Numbered from the stretch's first letter, positions 37,901 through 52,600 are shown. The stretch: DNA of 64,000 nucleotides from Brachionus plicatilis (GCA_010279815.1 QEOQ01000508.1:130936-194935); one strand, 5' to 3'. Translations and numbers: made by a program. The notes: generated by a model not told the origin, from the letters alone.

Positions 37901-40684
37901 TGTTAAAGAAAATTTGGATCAATGAAATTTTCCCTTACTTTTGTTTATGCCAAATCTGTTTTATATTCTTATTTTTTTGTATTTTTTTTTTGTTTGACTT
38001 TTGTTTATTTGACGAGTGTGGAATTTGTTTTATTTTTCTCATCAAGATAGAAATTTTCCTCAAAAATTTGCCTAAAACATATGGACAAGGCTTTTTGTAA
38101 TACTTTTCACTTTTTATTTGGCATCAATTAGTCTTCAAGAGTTAGTTTTATCTAGCTTTTTTAAATTTGATTAAAGAATATTTTATTTTTTATGTAATCA
38201 TTTCATCGATGTAACAGTGTTGATTTTATTCGATAAATTCAAATAGCCATAGATAAATTAGGGTTTTGATTTCTAATTTTAGGATAAAGTTTCCTTATTA
38301 TTTGAATTCGAGTCAAACAAACAAAGAATAATTAGAAGTTATTTTTATTTAAATATCGTTGATTAGGAATTGTTCTTTTGGCATCAAGCATTGATGTCTT
38401 GAATTCAGCCCCAACATTAGACAAACTAATTTAAATTTCTATGAATATTTCATTTAATTCCGGTTAGATCTAAGTTACGATTCAATTTTTAAAAGCCCTT
38501 CGAACCCTGAGATCTATTTCTTGAAAAATGCCAGAGTTCTATTCAGCGGTTATTTTAGATCGAAAATTCGATTAAGTGCCATTAAGAAATCGAGTTCAGC
38601 AGGTGGGAAATTATCATACTATAGACTTTTTTCTACGATATTTAATTAAGATATCATTTATCATACTTAGCCATCTCAAAAATGAATTCTCATTTGGATA
38701 TTCAAAATTTCTGAATTTAAAATAGCTACGGATTTTGTAAAAGTATTGAGGTATTATAAATTCAAAGTGAAAAAAAATCATTTTACCACATGAGGTCTAA
38801 ATTTTATTGCTTTATTGTGTGCTATAAAATTATATTACGAAATTTGTTCAAAGAGATTATTTCTGATAATATCAATAAAAACTAAGCCAAAGAACATGAA
38901 CCACTGCTGATATTATTTTTTTAGGTAATTTTTTTTATAAAATCCAGAATTAAAATGGACTAAAAAATTAATTATATCAACATAATTTTGAAAATTCTGT
39001 TCTTTCGGAAAATAGCACGTAAAATAAGCTACTTTTAAGTCTCATGATTAAAATAAAATTTGATAAGGCCGAACATCACACTTTAGATAGCTAAAGAGTC
39101 TGATAATTTAACGCATCAGTTTGTTTGCCTTTTTGATATGTTTGACAGTTCTTCCGGACCTAAATCCAAATAGACCTTGTTTAGGCATTCCAAAGTTTTT
39201 TGACCATGTTTCCACCATAAAATCACCAATATAATATTCAATTCTAAAAGCTAATTTAAAAAGTATTTGAGCTGATTTTAAAAAAAAGTTATTGATTTAA
39301 TGATATTCTTAGCTATGGATTATATAAAAAAATAGCTTTAAAAAATAATTTTTGGGTTGCGGTTGGCTCACGTCTTTTTCTTGTAAAAGCAGTTTTTATC
39401 GAAAAAATAGTTCACTTTTTAAAAAGTAAATTTCGGTTTCTTTTTTAGTGTTGTTTGGTCAAAAGTTTAAATAGAACAAAAAGCTATGATTAAAATACAT
39501 GAATGGAATATTTTACAAACAAATAAAAGTCTAAATTGTTTTCTTTTCAAAGTTTTGATCTGAAATCAATTCTGGAAAGAGTTTTGTTTTTTTTTGAAAT
39601 TTTTTTACTGATTTATTTTAAAAATTTTCGAACAAATATTATGGAATTTCAGAAACCGAAGGTTAAGTACTAAAATAAAATTGTGTCTTGAAACCGAGTG
39701 ACTTTAAAATTGGAAAAATTTTTTAAATATTTTAATTTTAAAGCTGGTTCATTTAAAAGCAAAAATGGTGGATTTTTTTCGGAGCATCAAGTTCAATCCG
39801 GCAAAACATTTTTTTCTTTTAAGAAAATCCAAATGGCAAAATTAGGCAAAGACTTCACTTTTATTTTAGTAGCCACAGGTTAATTTCTATTCATAGATTT
39901 CTAATCTTTTATTGATCAATATTAAACAGCTGAATATAGATTTAATTAGACTAAAAAAAATTAATTTTTAAAACAGCCAGCTTAAACAAATAGTCGATAA
40001 AAAATTTTCGATACCATATCAATATATTCCGAATATCCATTAAATTGCTTTATTATTTTTATTACCAGACTATTACTTCTTAACATTTTAGATTTTCACA
40101 TTGAAGAACAAAAATTTGATTAATTTCAATTTTAAAGAGAATCGACTCGCTTGCTTTAGCCATTTTTATACGTGTTTGATAGATAAACAACAGATTAGAA
40201 TAATATATCTCAGAATTTTTCAAAAGTTTGGCTAGAGTACTATTTATCTTGTATATCTATTAATCATGGCACACACACACAAAGAAAAACAAAATATAGA
40301 TCAATAGACTTGAATGTAAGTAGATTGCAATTAGATATAATTAGAATTTAGGTCTGACTGGGCAATATTTTAAATCAGCATTTTTCTTTTGCTCTAGAGA
40401 AAAAATTAAGGTAGACTCACGCCAAAGTTGAGAACACGCCAGCGTTTTGTTTTGCTGAACTGGTGGTGCTGTCATACATCATTTTTTCACACTGAAATAA
40501 AATACACGGAAACCTCTTTCTCCTCCTTGGATATTTGGACCAGTTTCTAATTAATTTAATATAAAGTGAATTAATTTAATTTTTTTATTCTCAGATTTAT
40601 TAGAATCAAAAAATGAATTCTGCTAATTGAATAAAAACTTAAAATAGGCGGAAGAAAAAATAAAAAAAAATTCAACAAGCGATA
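34997..40684. other. 5.7-kb intergenic region, no convincing gene
   Basis: Lies between the 3' end of the PACT gene and the start of the integrin gene. It holds an exon-like stretch on plus at about 36434-36501, a 79-codon frame without ATG at 37544-37783, and an open minus-strand stretch at 39108-39296; none can be built into a gene. A short (CA)n run is at about 40270. The last 250 bp are richer in G+C and are probably the promoter and 5' UTR of the integrin gene. Confidence 0.5.
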
Positions 40685-43600
40685 ATGAAAAATTTAGTAT
40701 TTAAATTAGTTATTAATTTATTTTTATTTATTGGAATTGGCAGCTTGAATTTCGAGACAAGAAATATTGTTGTGCATAGTCCGGTCTTTGCCAAAGACAC
40801 AAATTTCGGCTATTCGGTCGCTGGATACAAAGTGGACAGCGACTCTTGGATCCTGGTCGGTGCACCTCTTACTGAGCGAGAGCGGTTCCATGGACAGCTA
40901 ACCAGGAGCCGTGAAGGTGCTGTTTATCGATGTAGAATAAACACACCAAATAGCTGCTTTATGCTTCCATTTGATAAAAAAGACTGGAGTGAGGTTCGCG
41001 ACCATTACGGAATTTATTATTCCGAAAACAAAACCGATCAATTGCTTGGCTCAACTCTTTTGGTAAATGATGATATAATAATGGCATGTGCGCCCAACTA
41101 TAAATATGTTACTCGAATGTTGGGTCAAGACGAGTTTAGATACGAACCAACTGGCACTTGTTTTACTCTCAGAGATAAAATGAGAAAATTCGAGGAGCAT
41201 TCTCCGTGCAGAAATTGTAAGCTTATTTTTTTAAAAAATATTTTCTCTCTTTTAAATATTTTTTTAACAAGCATAATTATTTTATTTTTTTTAAATATTT
41301 TGTTTTTTTTTAAATTATATTTTTTGTAAAAATTTTTTTAACAAGCACTATGGGGCCATCATAGACAAGGCTATTGTCAAGCAGGATTTTCAGCTGCCAT
41401 TTCAAAAAATGATTCTTCTCTATTCATTACTGGACCGGGTGCATGGTACTGGCAAGGAATGGTCTTTTCAATAAATATCTTTAATAAGGAAATAAGACAC
41501 AAGTATCCGTCTAGAAGTGGCGAAGGCAAAAATGATGACAGCTACAGGGGTTATGCTCTGGATATAGCCCATTTTGACAATGACATTTACGAGGACATGG
41601 TCGTAAGTTCGCCAAGAGCCAACAATTGCAAGGGCTATATTGAAATATTTAGCTCAAATTTTCGCCTGCTTCATAAAATAGACGGAGATCAGGTCAGAAA
41701 TGAAATACAAATTTTAATCTTATTTTTTATTAATTTTTTTTTAAAGATTGGAGCCTATTTCGGTTCCTCATTGATTGCAGTTGATTTGAATAATGATTTT
41801 GCCACAGACATTGTAGTTGGTTCGCCTATGTTTAAAAAAGATACGGAAAATTATGATATTGGACGAGTGGATGTTTTCATCCGGGATAAAAAATCAAATG
41901 GATTTGTTTATAAAAGAGTTACTTTGTATGGATTAAAAAGTCGATCACGCTTTGGTAGTGCCATTTGTAAACTTGGCGATATCAACGATGACGGATTTAA
42001 TGGTAAAACAAAATTGTTATTTAAAGAGATTAATTAAAAAAAATTATTTAGATATAGCTATTGCAGCTCCGTATGATGGCGAAGATAGTTCTGGAATAGT
42101 TTATATATTTAATGGAAATAGAAACGGATTAGAAATGAGTCCGAGTCAGGTAAAATTGACCAAAAATAATTTTTATTAAAAAGAGAAAAAACAAAAAAAT
42201 TTTAGATCTAATTAAGCTAATTTTTATCTATTTTAATTTAGCAAAAAATAATTTAGAAAAAACTTGGCTATTGATTAAAAAGGATCATGTGTATTCCATA
42301 GAAATGGTGATGAACTCATTTTAGCTTAGATAATGTAGCCTTAAGATGGCTGAGTGAAATTAAAAGCAATGGAGCGGGAAAAGATTTTTGCAAGTGCTGA
42401 ATTTAGATTCAACAAATTTGTTTTCACCTAGAAAAACTTTTACATCATTAATGGCACTTTCATATCAATTTTGATTACCATTCTGAAAAATTGCTTCAGC
42501 TCCATTGCTCTTAATTCAATTCACTTTTGTTATCCTTAATATTGTTTTATTTGAACAATTTTCGCTTATGAAATAAAAATTTAAATATGTTATTTAAATA
42601 CATAAATATATTTATTGAAAGAAACTGCAAATACAAGCTTTTCGATAAATCACCTAAATTTTATTTTTTTTAAATTCATTCAATCATTGCAGAATCAAAA
42701 TCATGAATAAAAAATATCTTTAAATAAAAAATTCAAGAGTTGTAATATTTTGTATGAATTTTTTTGATTTTTTTTCAAATCTTTTTTATTAATTGAACAT
42801 TGTGCGTGCGAGAAACAAAAAGTATAATTTTGAGTTTCTTGCTCATTAATTTATGACTTAATAAAAAATTTAAAATTGAAAATCAGAAAAAACTTTGACT
42901 TTTGACCAATTCTGAAAAATTCAACTCAAATTTGATTTGAAAAAAATCTTAAATTGTTGCCACAAGATAATAGAATTTTTTTATAGATCATCAAAGGTTC
43001 TGATTATGGTTTGAAAACATTTGGCTTTTCGCTATCAGGAGGATTAGATTTGGATGGAAACGAATATCCTGATCTTATTGTCGGAGCTTATAAATCCAAT
43101 TCGGTTGCATACATTAGAACTAAATCAGTGATTAAAACTATAATAATAACCCAAACAAATCCTAGAGTGATAGATTTCGATTCTGAAGAGAATTATTGTG
43201 ACACAAACAGGACTCAATTTTGGTATATTTATTTTTTTTAGTTTAACGCTAAATATATTTTAAAATAAAAAATAGCGTTCATTTCGAATACTGTGTGGAG
43301 TATTTTGGTAAATCAGTGCCTAAAAATATGAGTAAGAAAATGCTTTTACCAATTATTTCAATAGTAAAATATTTTTTCTAGAAATAGCTATGAATCTTGA
43401 ACTTGATATTGACAAATTTCAGAACAAAAGTCTAATAAGAGCTTTGTTCAATGAAACTAAATCATACAATCTGATAAGAAATTATACGTTTAAATCGGAA
43501 GCAAGAACTTGTTTTAGCCAAGTTGTTACCATAAAAGTAAGATTTTTTTATTCCAATGATTAAATAAATTCAATAAATTATGGAATTAAAATGAGAATTT

Positions 43601-46600
43601 AACTAATTTTTTTAAATTCAATCAGTAAATTTATAAGAGCGTCAATTAAATTATTCAAAATATATTTATATATATAAAAACGTATCAAAAATTTAACATT
43701 TAGAAATCTTAGAGAAAATTTTTTTTTTGAATCTCAAATTTCTGAAATTTCATTAATTTTATAATTTTATTTCGAATCAGTTAAATTGATAAATAGATAA
43801 ATAGAATATTTAATAAATTTATTTTAAAAGAATTTTCAAGCCATTTATTATAACTCAGTGATTTTTTCTAAATTAGGAGATCATGTTTAATATTTGAGAT
43901 ACAAAAAAAATTTTAAAAATATCATATTTTAAATTAACATATTTTTTTTCTCTAAAAGAGGATAAATCTTGCAAGAATTTAATAGCAACAAATAATAATT
44001 GAAAAAATTAAAAAAAAAAGTTAATGCGGTATTTTTGAATTTGGAACAAAAAAATATACTAAGAAAATAAAAAGACTTATTGTATAAGGTAAATATTAAA
44101 AACTTATTTTCTAATAAAACTATTATTATTAATTTATATTAATAGCACTCATAGATAGTAATTAATATTAATTTATATTTTCTTAGTTTCGTTTATCAAT
44201 TTTAAGTATTTTAAAAATTTGAAGAATCTTCTAATAAGAGAGTTTTTAAGTAAACACCTCAAAAAAAAGAAGCATTAATTAAAATATTAAATTAATTTTC
44301 TAATGAAATTTTTCATTTATTTTTTAAACATTAGAAAAGCCTTCGAGATAAACTAACTCCGATCAAATGCCGATTAAATCTCACTTTACCAAAATATGAT
44401 ACTGAATGGGAACTGCTTCCAATGTTTGCCTCAGTTCAAGACTCATCTAAAATACACGAAATAAGATTTTTAAGAAATTGTGGATCTGATGATATTTGCA
44501 TTCCTGATTTACAAGTCACTGCTTCAACGTAATATTTTTTTTCATCAATTTTATTTATTTTATTTTAAATTTTATTAAAGACCAACTAAAAAATACATTT
44601 TTGGCTCTCAAAATTACATTGACATTAACATTCGCGTGGAAAATGTTAAAGAAGATGCCTTTGAGTCTCAATGCCATATTAATCTTCCTCATGGAGTAAA
44701 TTATGTCAAAGCATTTGTTACACAAAATTCAATGGTAATTTCTTAAACTTTTTTTAAAATTTTTGAATTTTATTTTTTTATTTAAGTCACAGCAATTGTT
44801 TTTGCCGTGTTATCAAAATAAAGCATCGGAAAAAACAAAAATTATCTGTGATATTGGCAACCCAATGATTTCAGGATCATCGGTAATCATTGAAATAATT
44901 TTTTTCTTTATAAATTTTAAAAAAATTATTAATTTTTAGAAAAGCTTTACAATTAGAGTGGCTCCTCAGAATCTAATCCTAAATGAGGAAGTTCTTAAAT
45001 TTAACATAACAGTAACAAGGTACAAATACATTTTTTTTATGTATTTTTTTTTGAATTTTTAATTTAAGTTCAAATAAAGAAGATTTACTAACCACATTTG
45101 ACAACGAACACTATGTCTACGTTGTCCTTGATGCTGTGCCTCAATTAGCTCTAATTGGCAAACAGTTCCAAGAACAAGTAATATATGATTCAAAATTGGT
45201 TCCTAAAACAAACAAACACTCTTATGAAACTGAATTTGACATTGGTCCAGAAATAATGCACGAGTATAAAATACTAAATAAAGGTCCAAGTAAATTTTCT
45301 TTGGGCGAAATTATCATTACCTGGCAAAACCAGATTAAAATTGGAGCAAAGAGCGAAAATTTTTTGTATTTGATGGATATGCCGTACACAGAGGGTCCAA
45401 TAAAATGCAATGCTGAAAATTATTTGATCAATCCACTAAATCTAACGGTAAATTGAAATAAAGTTATATTAATGAAAAAAATTAAATGAGTAATTTAAAA
45501 CAGAAATTGAGTGATGACAAGATTAAAAATCCAGATAAATATTATTTTGAACCTAAAAAAGTTAAAAGAAGCATTTTTTCTGATTCTGGTGACTTTTCGG
45601 CAAATTTTTTGGGACTTTTGCCATCTGAATTTTATATGAATCCGTATGGCAATAGATTTTTTGATAGCAATATTGAAATGATTGATTGTGCTTCAGGTAT
45701 TGTTAACACTAATCAGGTTCATAAAAACCATAAATCATTCAGTTCAAACAAATTAAAAATGATTAATACCGAGTTGTACAGCAGGTACTGTTCATCTATT
45801 CAGTGTAAAATAAATGGCTTAAGTGCAGACGAATCTGCTATGATACGTTTAAGATTTAGACTCTGGTCCAAAACTTTAGCAAAAGTAAGTTAGCCCTATT
45901 TTAAAATATATTCTAATTATTTATAAAGAATCCAGAAATATATAATATCAAAACAAATGCAATGTCAGTTGTCACCCAAATCCCGTACAAAAATTTAAAT
46001 ATTAATTTAAATCAATATCAAAATTCGATCAAAGTAAGTGACTTTTTTAAACTAAATTTTATAATCAAAAGCAAATTTCGATTTAAAATATTGAATTCCT
46101 ATTTTATAATATGGGAAATACAGAAAAAATCTTATGAAATAAACTAAAAATTATTTAACTTACCTTTAAATCACTCAATTGTGACTACTCTTTGAATTAC
46201 CAATAAATTTTTGCAAAGAATTAAATGATATTAAGATTAAAATTTATTTTCTAAAGCGTGTTTATAATATATTTAAAAAAAAAAACTTAAAAGCAATTTA
46301 GAAATTACGTTTTTAAAAAGGATAGGTTGTTTGAATCGAATCTCTGATTGTGATTATTTAATAACTATATCGTTTAAATTCACTAATATTTATTTATTTT
46401 TTCGTTTAAATTTCATTATAATTCATTAAAGCTAGAATATACTTTGAATATAATATACCATAGAAAAAAGCTAATCAATTGATCAAATTTTTGGTATAGA
46501 ATTTTTGAAATTTTTGCAAGTATTTTAGATGAACATTAAGGCTCCGTTTTCTGGATTAAGTGATAATATATTACAAGAAGAATTACCGTAAACCCTTGCG

Positions 46601-49600
46601 CATAGGCGCAGCAGTTAATACCAAGCCCTACAACTACCGCAATGCGGCTAATCCCAGTCATTTCATGTAAAAAAAAATCAAAATTGAATTAAAAAGATTT
46701 TTCGCGCCTAAGACAGGATCCGGGATTTACCATGTGGTAAACCCAGGAATTTGTCGTTTTACCGCACCATAAACTGATTCATAACCGCGAAAAAAAAAAT
46801 TAAAATAAGCATTTAAACGCCGTTATAGGTCGATTTTAATTTAAAAGTTTCGAAACAACCGCATGCGGTAAAATTAAGTTTTTAAGGAAAAAAAAACATT
46901 TTTTAAAAAAATTGATTAAGAATTGGTTCAAAAAAAAGCGTAAAAAAAAGAAAAGCGTAGAAAAAAAGAAAAAAGAAAAATTGCAAAACCAACTTTTTTA
47001 AATTTTTTTCTTTTTTTAAAAAATGTTTTTTTTTCCTTAAAAACTTAATTTTACCGCATGCGGTTGTTTCGAAACTTTTAAATTACGGTACAATAGTGAA
47101 ATATTTTAACAAAAAAGAAATTAATTTATGCAATGGAAATATTGAAGCTTTATATTATTCTTTATATTAAAGGCTTCAATTTGAGAATACAATGCTTACT
47201 TGATAAAATTATTGTAAGATAGAGAACCCGAGCTTTATATGGGAGTGACGAGACGTTATTTATTTTTTATTTTTAATTTCGAAGGAAGGGTAATCAATAT
47301 AGTTGTGAGTCGACTTTTTTTTCGATTGGTCGAATTTTGACTTATCGACTCCAATTTTCAGAAAATCGACTAAAGTCGAACATTTTATTCATTAAATTTT
47401 ATTGTTTTATTCAAAATTTATATTTAGAATCAAATTTTTTTTTCTAAGTGGAAAGCTTACTTTTTTCTTATTAACATTATATTAAAATTTGGGGAATGAT
47501 CAGAACTACCGTTAATCCTTTCAAATTACCCCGTGGGTCTGGTGTAGCCATAATCCCAGTACCCAAGACTAGGTTACAAACCCAATTATTTTCATTTAAA
47601 CCCCTTGTCTTATAAAAAAATTAAAAACAAATCTTTTAATTATAAAATATAATTTCAACTGGTACCTCAGTCTCATTTTTTTTATTTATCATATAGTCAT
47701 AAATTTAACCGAGTCAGGTAAAAAAAACTTCTCAAAGCAATAGTCAAGGTATTTTAAAATTTTATCTTAATGTTTCAATTATTTTAAATCGTTAATCGAA
47801 CAAACTAGGTTATTGTGAATTTCAAATAAAAAATGGACAAAAATTCTTCATTTTTGATTTATTAAAATTAAATTTAATAAAAATTTTTCGATTTCAAGGT
47901 TAATCAACAGGCTAGTGCCCTTTTCGTAGTCGACTGATTAACACTTCATTTATTTAATACAAATAGAATTTTTTTATTATTTAAAATAATGTATTTATAA
48001 AATTTTTAAAAAAATAGAAAAGATTTAAATATTTTCTATGAAAACAAATAAACACTGATAAATTTATATCAAATTTTTTTAATTTTTTTTCCAAAGTCAA
48101 TAAAGATCAAATTGACATTACTGTAAATTAATAGCTTGAATGTTGCATATTTCAGAATTGATCTTTTGATCACAAAGCTATTTATCGATCTAGAATAAAA
48201 AAATCCAATTTATTTTTCACCACTGTTGGTTTTTGCCATTGATTCAATCAGGTTCGCACTTTTCCTTAAATTGTAGCTTAAATTTCTTGAGTGATTTTTG
48301 ATAAGTCTATCTTTTAAATTCTCAGGCGAGTTATGATAGAATAATGTCTTAAAAGAATCAATAAGATTTAAATAAATTATTGATTTGATTTACCAAAAAA
48401 ATAAAAAATAAAAATTTAATTTTAGGTAAAAAAGGTGCAACAAAGTATGTTGCACTATGTTGTAGTATTTTTTTCTAGTATTTTTCGTTTAATTTTAAAT
48501 ATTATTTTATTAAATAATTAAGAATTTTTGTTCAATTTGTATTCGAAATTCACATAACACAATCTAGGTATAATTTATTTCATTTTATATACGAAACAAT
48601 TGAAACTTTCGAAAGAAATAAGAAAGTTTGTGCTATTTTTTTCGATATTCAGGCAGCATTCGACAATGTATGGCATAAAGGCCTTTTTTTTAAATGATCA
48701 AAATGAATAAAGAACAGTGGCTTTCGTTTTTGGGCTTAAGTATGGCAGCAGAAAAATACAATTATATAGTTTTTCATGTCAAAAGAAAAATCTGACAAAT
48801 AAATTAAAGTTTAAAATGTTGAATAAAAACCTAACACCTTCAGTTTACATTTGTATTTTGGGTATAAGAATCGATCATAGTTTGAGTTTCGGCTTGAATC
48901 GTCTTTTCAAATTTTAAGTCTAATCACTACGCTAGTCTACAATAGAAGAATTTTTGTTAACTTAACACTAGAAAGCCCGATTTTTTTTATACCTGAAAAG
49001 CACGTCGGGTCTTTCTGACCCGTTTTTTAAAAGTCAAAAATTAAATGTTTAAATTCTTGTTATATTATTCAAAAACATAAAAAAAAATATTTAGATTTTG
49101 AATCATGACATCTCTTACACATTGCTCTTACAACCATCTCTTGTAAACATGTCCCACAAGTCGTTTTTCCGCAATCATTACAAGTAAATTTGGACTTGTT
49201 CTCATTGCACAATCTAACCTGGCATTTTTTTCTATCACTGTATATTGATTTTAAAATCTTACGAGTCGAATCTTAGTCTCCTCAGAATTTTTCAAAACAG
49301 TCCAAATAACTCCACTTCGAATTGACTTGTTAAGATTTGGATCGAAATCGTTTTGAATTGAATTTTGAATAACAGATTCTATTGATTCATCAATGTGTCT
49401 TTCAATCTCATCATCATCACCATCAGAACAAACTTCAAATTCATTATCTGAATCATCTTCGGAATCGTCAACATCAGCGAAATCATCATCATTCTGGTCT
49501 AAAGTCACTGACTGGGTATCATGAGCCTTCCTTAGAAATTCAAGGGCTTTTTGAGCAGATATCCTAATTGGCATCTTTGAATAATTAAATCTTATGTTGA

Positions 49601-52600
49601 CAAACTTATTTTAGTGAAATTAGAACATATATAAGTGAAATAAATTTTTTTTTTAATTTTTTACAAGGCAATCTATAAGTCGGGTCAGAAAGTCTTTAGA
49701 ATGGGCAAAAAGGGTCAGAAAGACCCGACGGGCTTTCTAGTGTTAATTAAGCAATTTGTATTTATTATAATTTTTTTCGGAGAAATGAAATTTCCTATTG
49801 GAATTTATTTTTTGAAATGTGTATTAATCTCAATTTTAGACATCGTTATTATTCACTGCGCTTAGTGATTTTCTTACACACGCCTACATCTGCTTATTAA
49901 GCTCGTCACGGCTAGCTCGTTCCTCGCAATAAATATATAACTTTTTAAAGCCTTAAGGAAAAAATTCCCAATAATTCTTAAGCAATTTTTAGATTCTGTT
50001 ACAAATTGTAAACAAAGATTTTGTGATATAGTTTTTTTTTCTATTTATTAACAAATAAATTTGATTAATAATTTGTCTTTAATTTTGTATTTAAAATTAG
50101 TGATTATTCACATATTTGAGTGAATTCATTATAAAAAACTGAACTATTTTGGTTTAAACTTAATTCTAAATATCAAAGAGCAAACTTGAATTCTGAAATG
50201 CAAGCAAATTTTAAAAACTAAATAATATAGTAAATTAGCTTCAAAATACAGTATTTAGCTTAATCAATTTATTTTGTTCATTGCCTTTGACATTAATATT
50301 ATTGCTTACATATTTAATTAATTTAACATCAATTTTATATCGAAAGAATTTTATATCTTTAATTAAATTTATAATTTCAATAATCAAAAAAAGAAAGCCG
50401 AATAAAATTTTATGCAAATTTAAGAAGCAGCTTTAAAAAAATTCCTTTTTTGAATTTAAATTTTTGTAATGGTAAGTGGGTCTAATATAAAAAGAATAAT
50501 TTGTCATTTTCAGTCTTCATGCCATGTTTTATCCAGTGATTACATATTTTATAGCTTAAAATTTGCACTCAGCTTCAGTATTTTAATTTATTTATTGAAA
50601 ATTAAGAACTGATAGAATTTTGTTCACAAAATTAATTCAATACTCTTATAATTAATTTGAGATAATTCCTAGAGGATCTAATTCTGGCAAAATTTAGCAA
50701 TATAAGTGCTTATACAAAAATTAATTGATTAATTAAAAAAAATTTATTAAAAATATTAATTAAATAATTCGAAAAATTTTTAATTTTCGCAGGATAATTA
50801 TCTTTTTTTACGTAAATGACTAAACAATTTGTTTTTTTTTATTAGCCATTGACATTTGATTTTTTTTCTTGAACTCAAAACAGCAAAGAATACATTGAAT
50901 AATTTTAAGGAAAGCTTTGCGAAACTTAACATGCAAAAATGGATAGAGAATAGGATTAAGTGTTGAATTGAACCATAGAAGCCAGAATGCGAATTCGTAA
51001 ACATGTTCGTTGATAGCATTTGTCCAAACTGCTTTGATGAGAGTCAAAAATGTATAAGGCGCCTAAAATTTAAAAAAATCTTAACTTTTGAAAACAAAAA
51101 ATCAAAATTAAATAGAAAAAATTACCCAACAAAAAACGAAGGCAAAAACTAGAATAAAAAGAGAGCGAGCCGCTTTCTTGTCCTTGGTTAAATTTCTACT
51201 CGATTGATTTCTTTTCGGCTTTAAGTAAGGGCTGTAGGGTCGTGGGGTACTTTTTTTGCCTACAAGTATACTAGTACATGCAGCATGATTTGATTCAAGA
51301 GCTAACGAAACTAAAGACTTGGACTTTTTTTGATAAATTTTGCTTTTTTCGTCGCTATCACTAAGTAAAAAATTAGAGTTATTTTTACTTTTTTTAGTTT
51401 TTGGCAGATCTTCAGAACTACAAGAAGCCGATGACGATGCCGAGTTAACCATTTTCTTTTTTTCCACTTGCTCCAGATTGAATTTATCGTCTTGTTTTAT
51501 TTCTACTTGATCGTTAGCAGCATTTATTTTCTTTTTACTAGCATTTATATTTTTTTCCAAATTCAAAAGCGGATTTTCGGTTCTAATCAAGCCCCGGGAC
51601 CTTTGCCGAATGTTTAAATACACTGCCAAGTTTAAACCACATATGCTTATTAGCGGAGCAAAAAATTCAACACATGCCGTGGCTGTCAAATAGACCAAAT
51701 TATCATGAAAAGCCACTTGGCATTCTCCCTCTTTAACTGTTTGCTCATTTGAAATTATTTCCCAGAAAATTATCGCTGGAGCATAGTTAAAAAAAGCAAT
51801 TGACCAAACTGTGATTATGATGAATAAAGCTTTGGACACGCGCTGGCTCGATACATACTTAAGTCCTCGGCTAACTAAAAGATATCGATCAAGACTAATA
51901 ACAACAATACATAAGACAGATGCACTACCAACAACATAGTCGAATACAAGCCATAGAGTACAAGCTACTTTGCCAAATTTCCAAAAACGATTATTAAGCA
52001 TGAAAGGGGCATAGGGTGGTATTAAAATTCCAATAAGTAAATCGGCTATAGACAGATTTAGTATAAAATAATTTGAATATTTCCTTAGGTTTTTGTCGAT
52101 TATAAATGCTGTGATTACAAAAACATTGCCAATAATTGTGATTGATGACATTATTCCTGCAACTATGGCTATTAAGACTGTAAGCCATGGCGCGTAAGTT
52201 AGACTTGAGTTTTCAGTAGTACCTATGCTGTTGATTAGCCTGGTGAAAGAGCTGAGATTCGAATTAGACAAGTTACCATGAGAATCAACTTCCAAATAAT
52301 CGTGGCTTATCTGATTGAAAGAATCGATCATTTTACAAATTAAAACAAAAAATATTTTAGCTGTAAAAAATCATTTTAAGTCTAAACAAAGACATCTAGA
52401 AAATATTTTGATAAAATCATTAAAGAGATTTATCTGAATTTGAAATTTAAAACTTCGGCATTGAGAATTTAATTGGACAAAAAATGAGTTCAGATGCTTT
52501 GGTAAATAGGAAAAATGTGATCTTAAAAGGAAGTTTGAAAAAAATATTGCCAAGAAATTCGACACAACGAATGGCTTGTTTTTGTTGATTATCTTTTTTT

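Larger units (their letters stand above)
48966..49742 (-). mobile_element. piggyBac-family deletion derivative, 777 bp, TTAA-flanked
   Basis: Terminal repeats CACTAGAAAGCCCG at 48966-48979 and its exact reverse complement at 49729-49742 are bounded by TTAA at 48962-48965 and 49743-49746, the piggyBac target signature. A subterminal 18-bp pair (49004-49021 and 49712-49729) is also perfectly inverted. The minus strand keeps the 5' and 3' parts of a transposase but lacks the DDD catalytic core, so the copy cannot move by itself. Confidence 0.92.

Noticed and set aside
37888..38100. 70-codon Phe-rich frame on plus
   Set aside because: Low-complexity T-rich DNA translated; no ATG start.
49382..49567. 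His-rich plus-strand frame
   Set aside because: Antisense of the acidic Asp/Glu codons of the piggyBac remnant.
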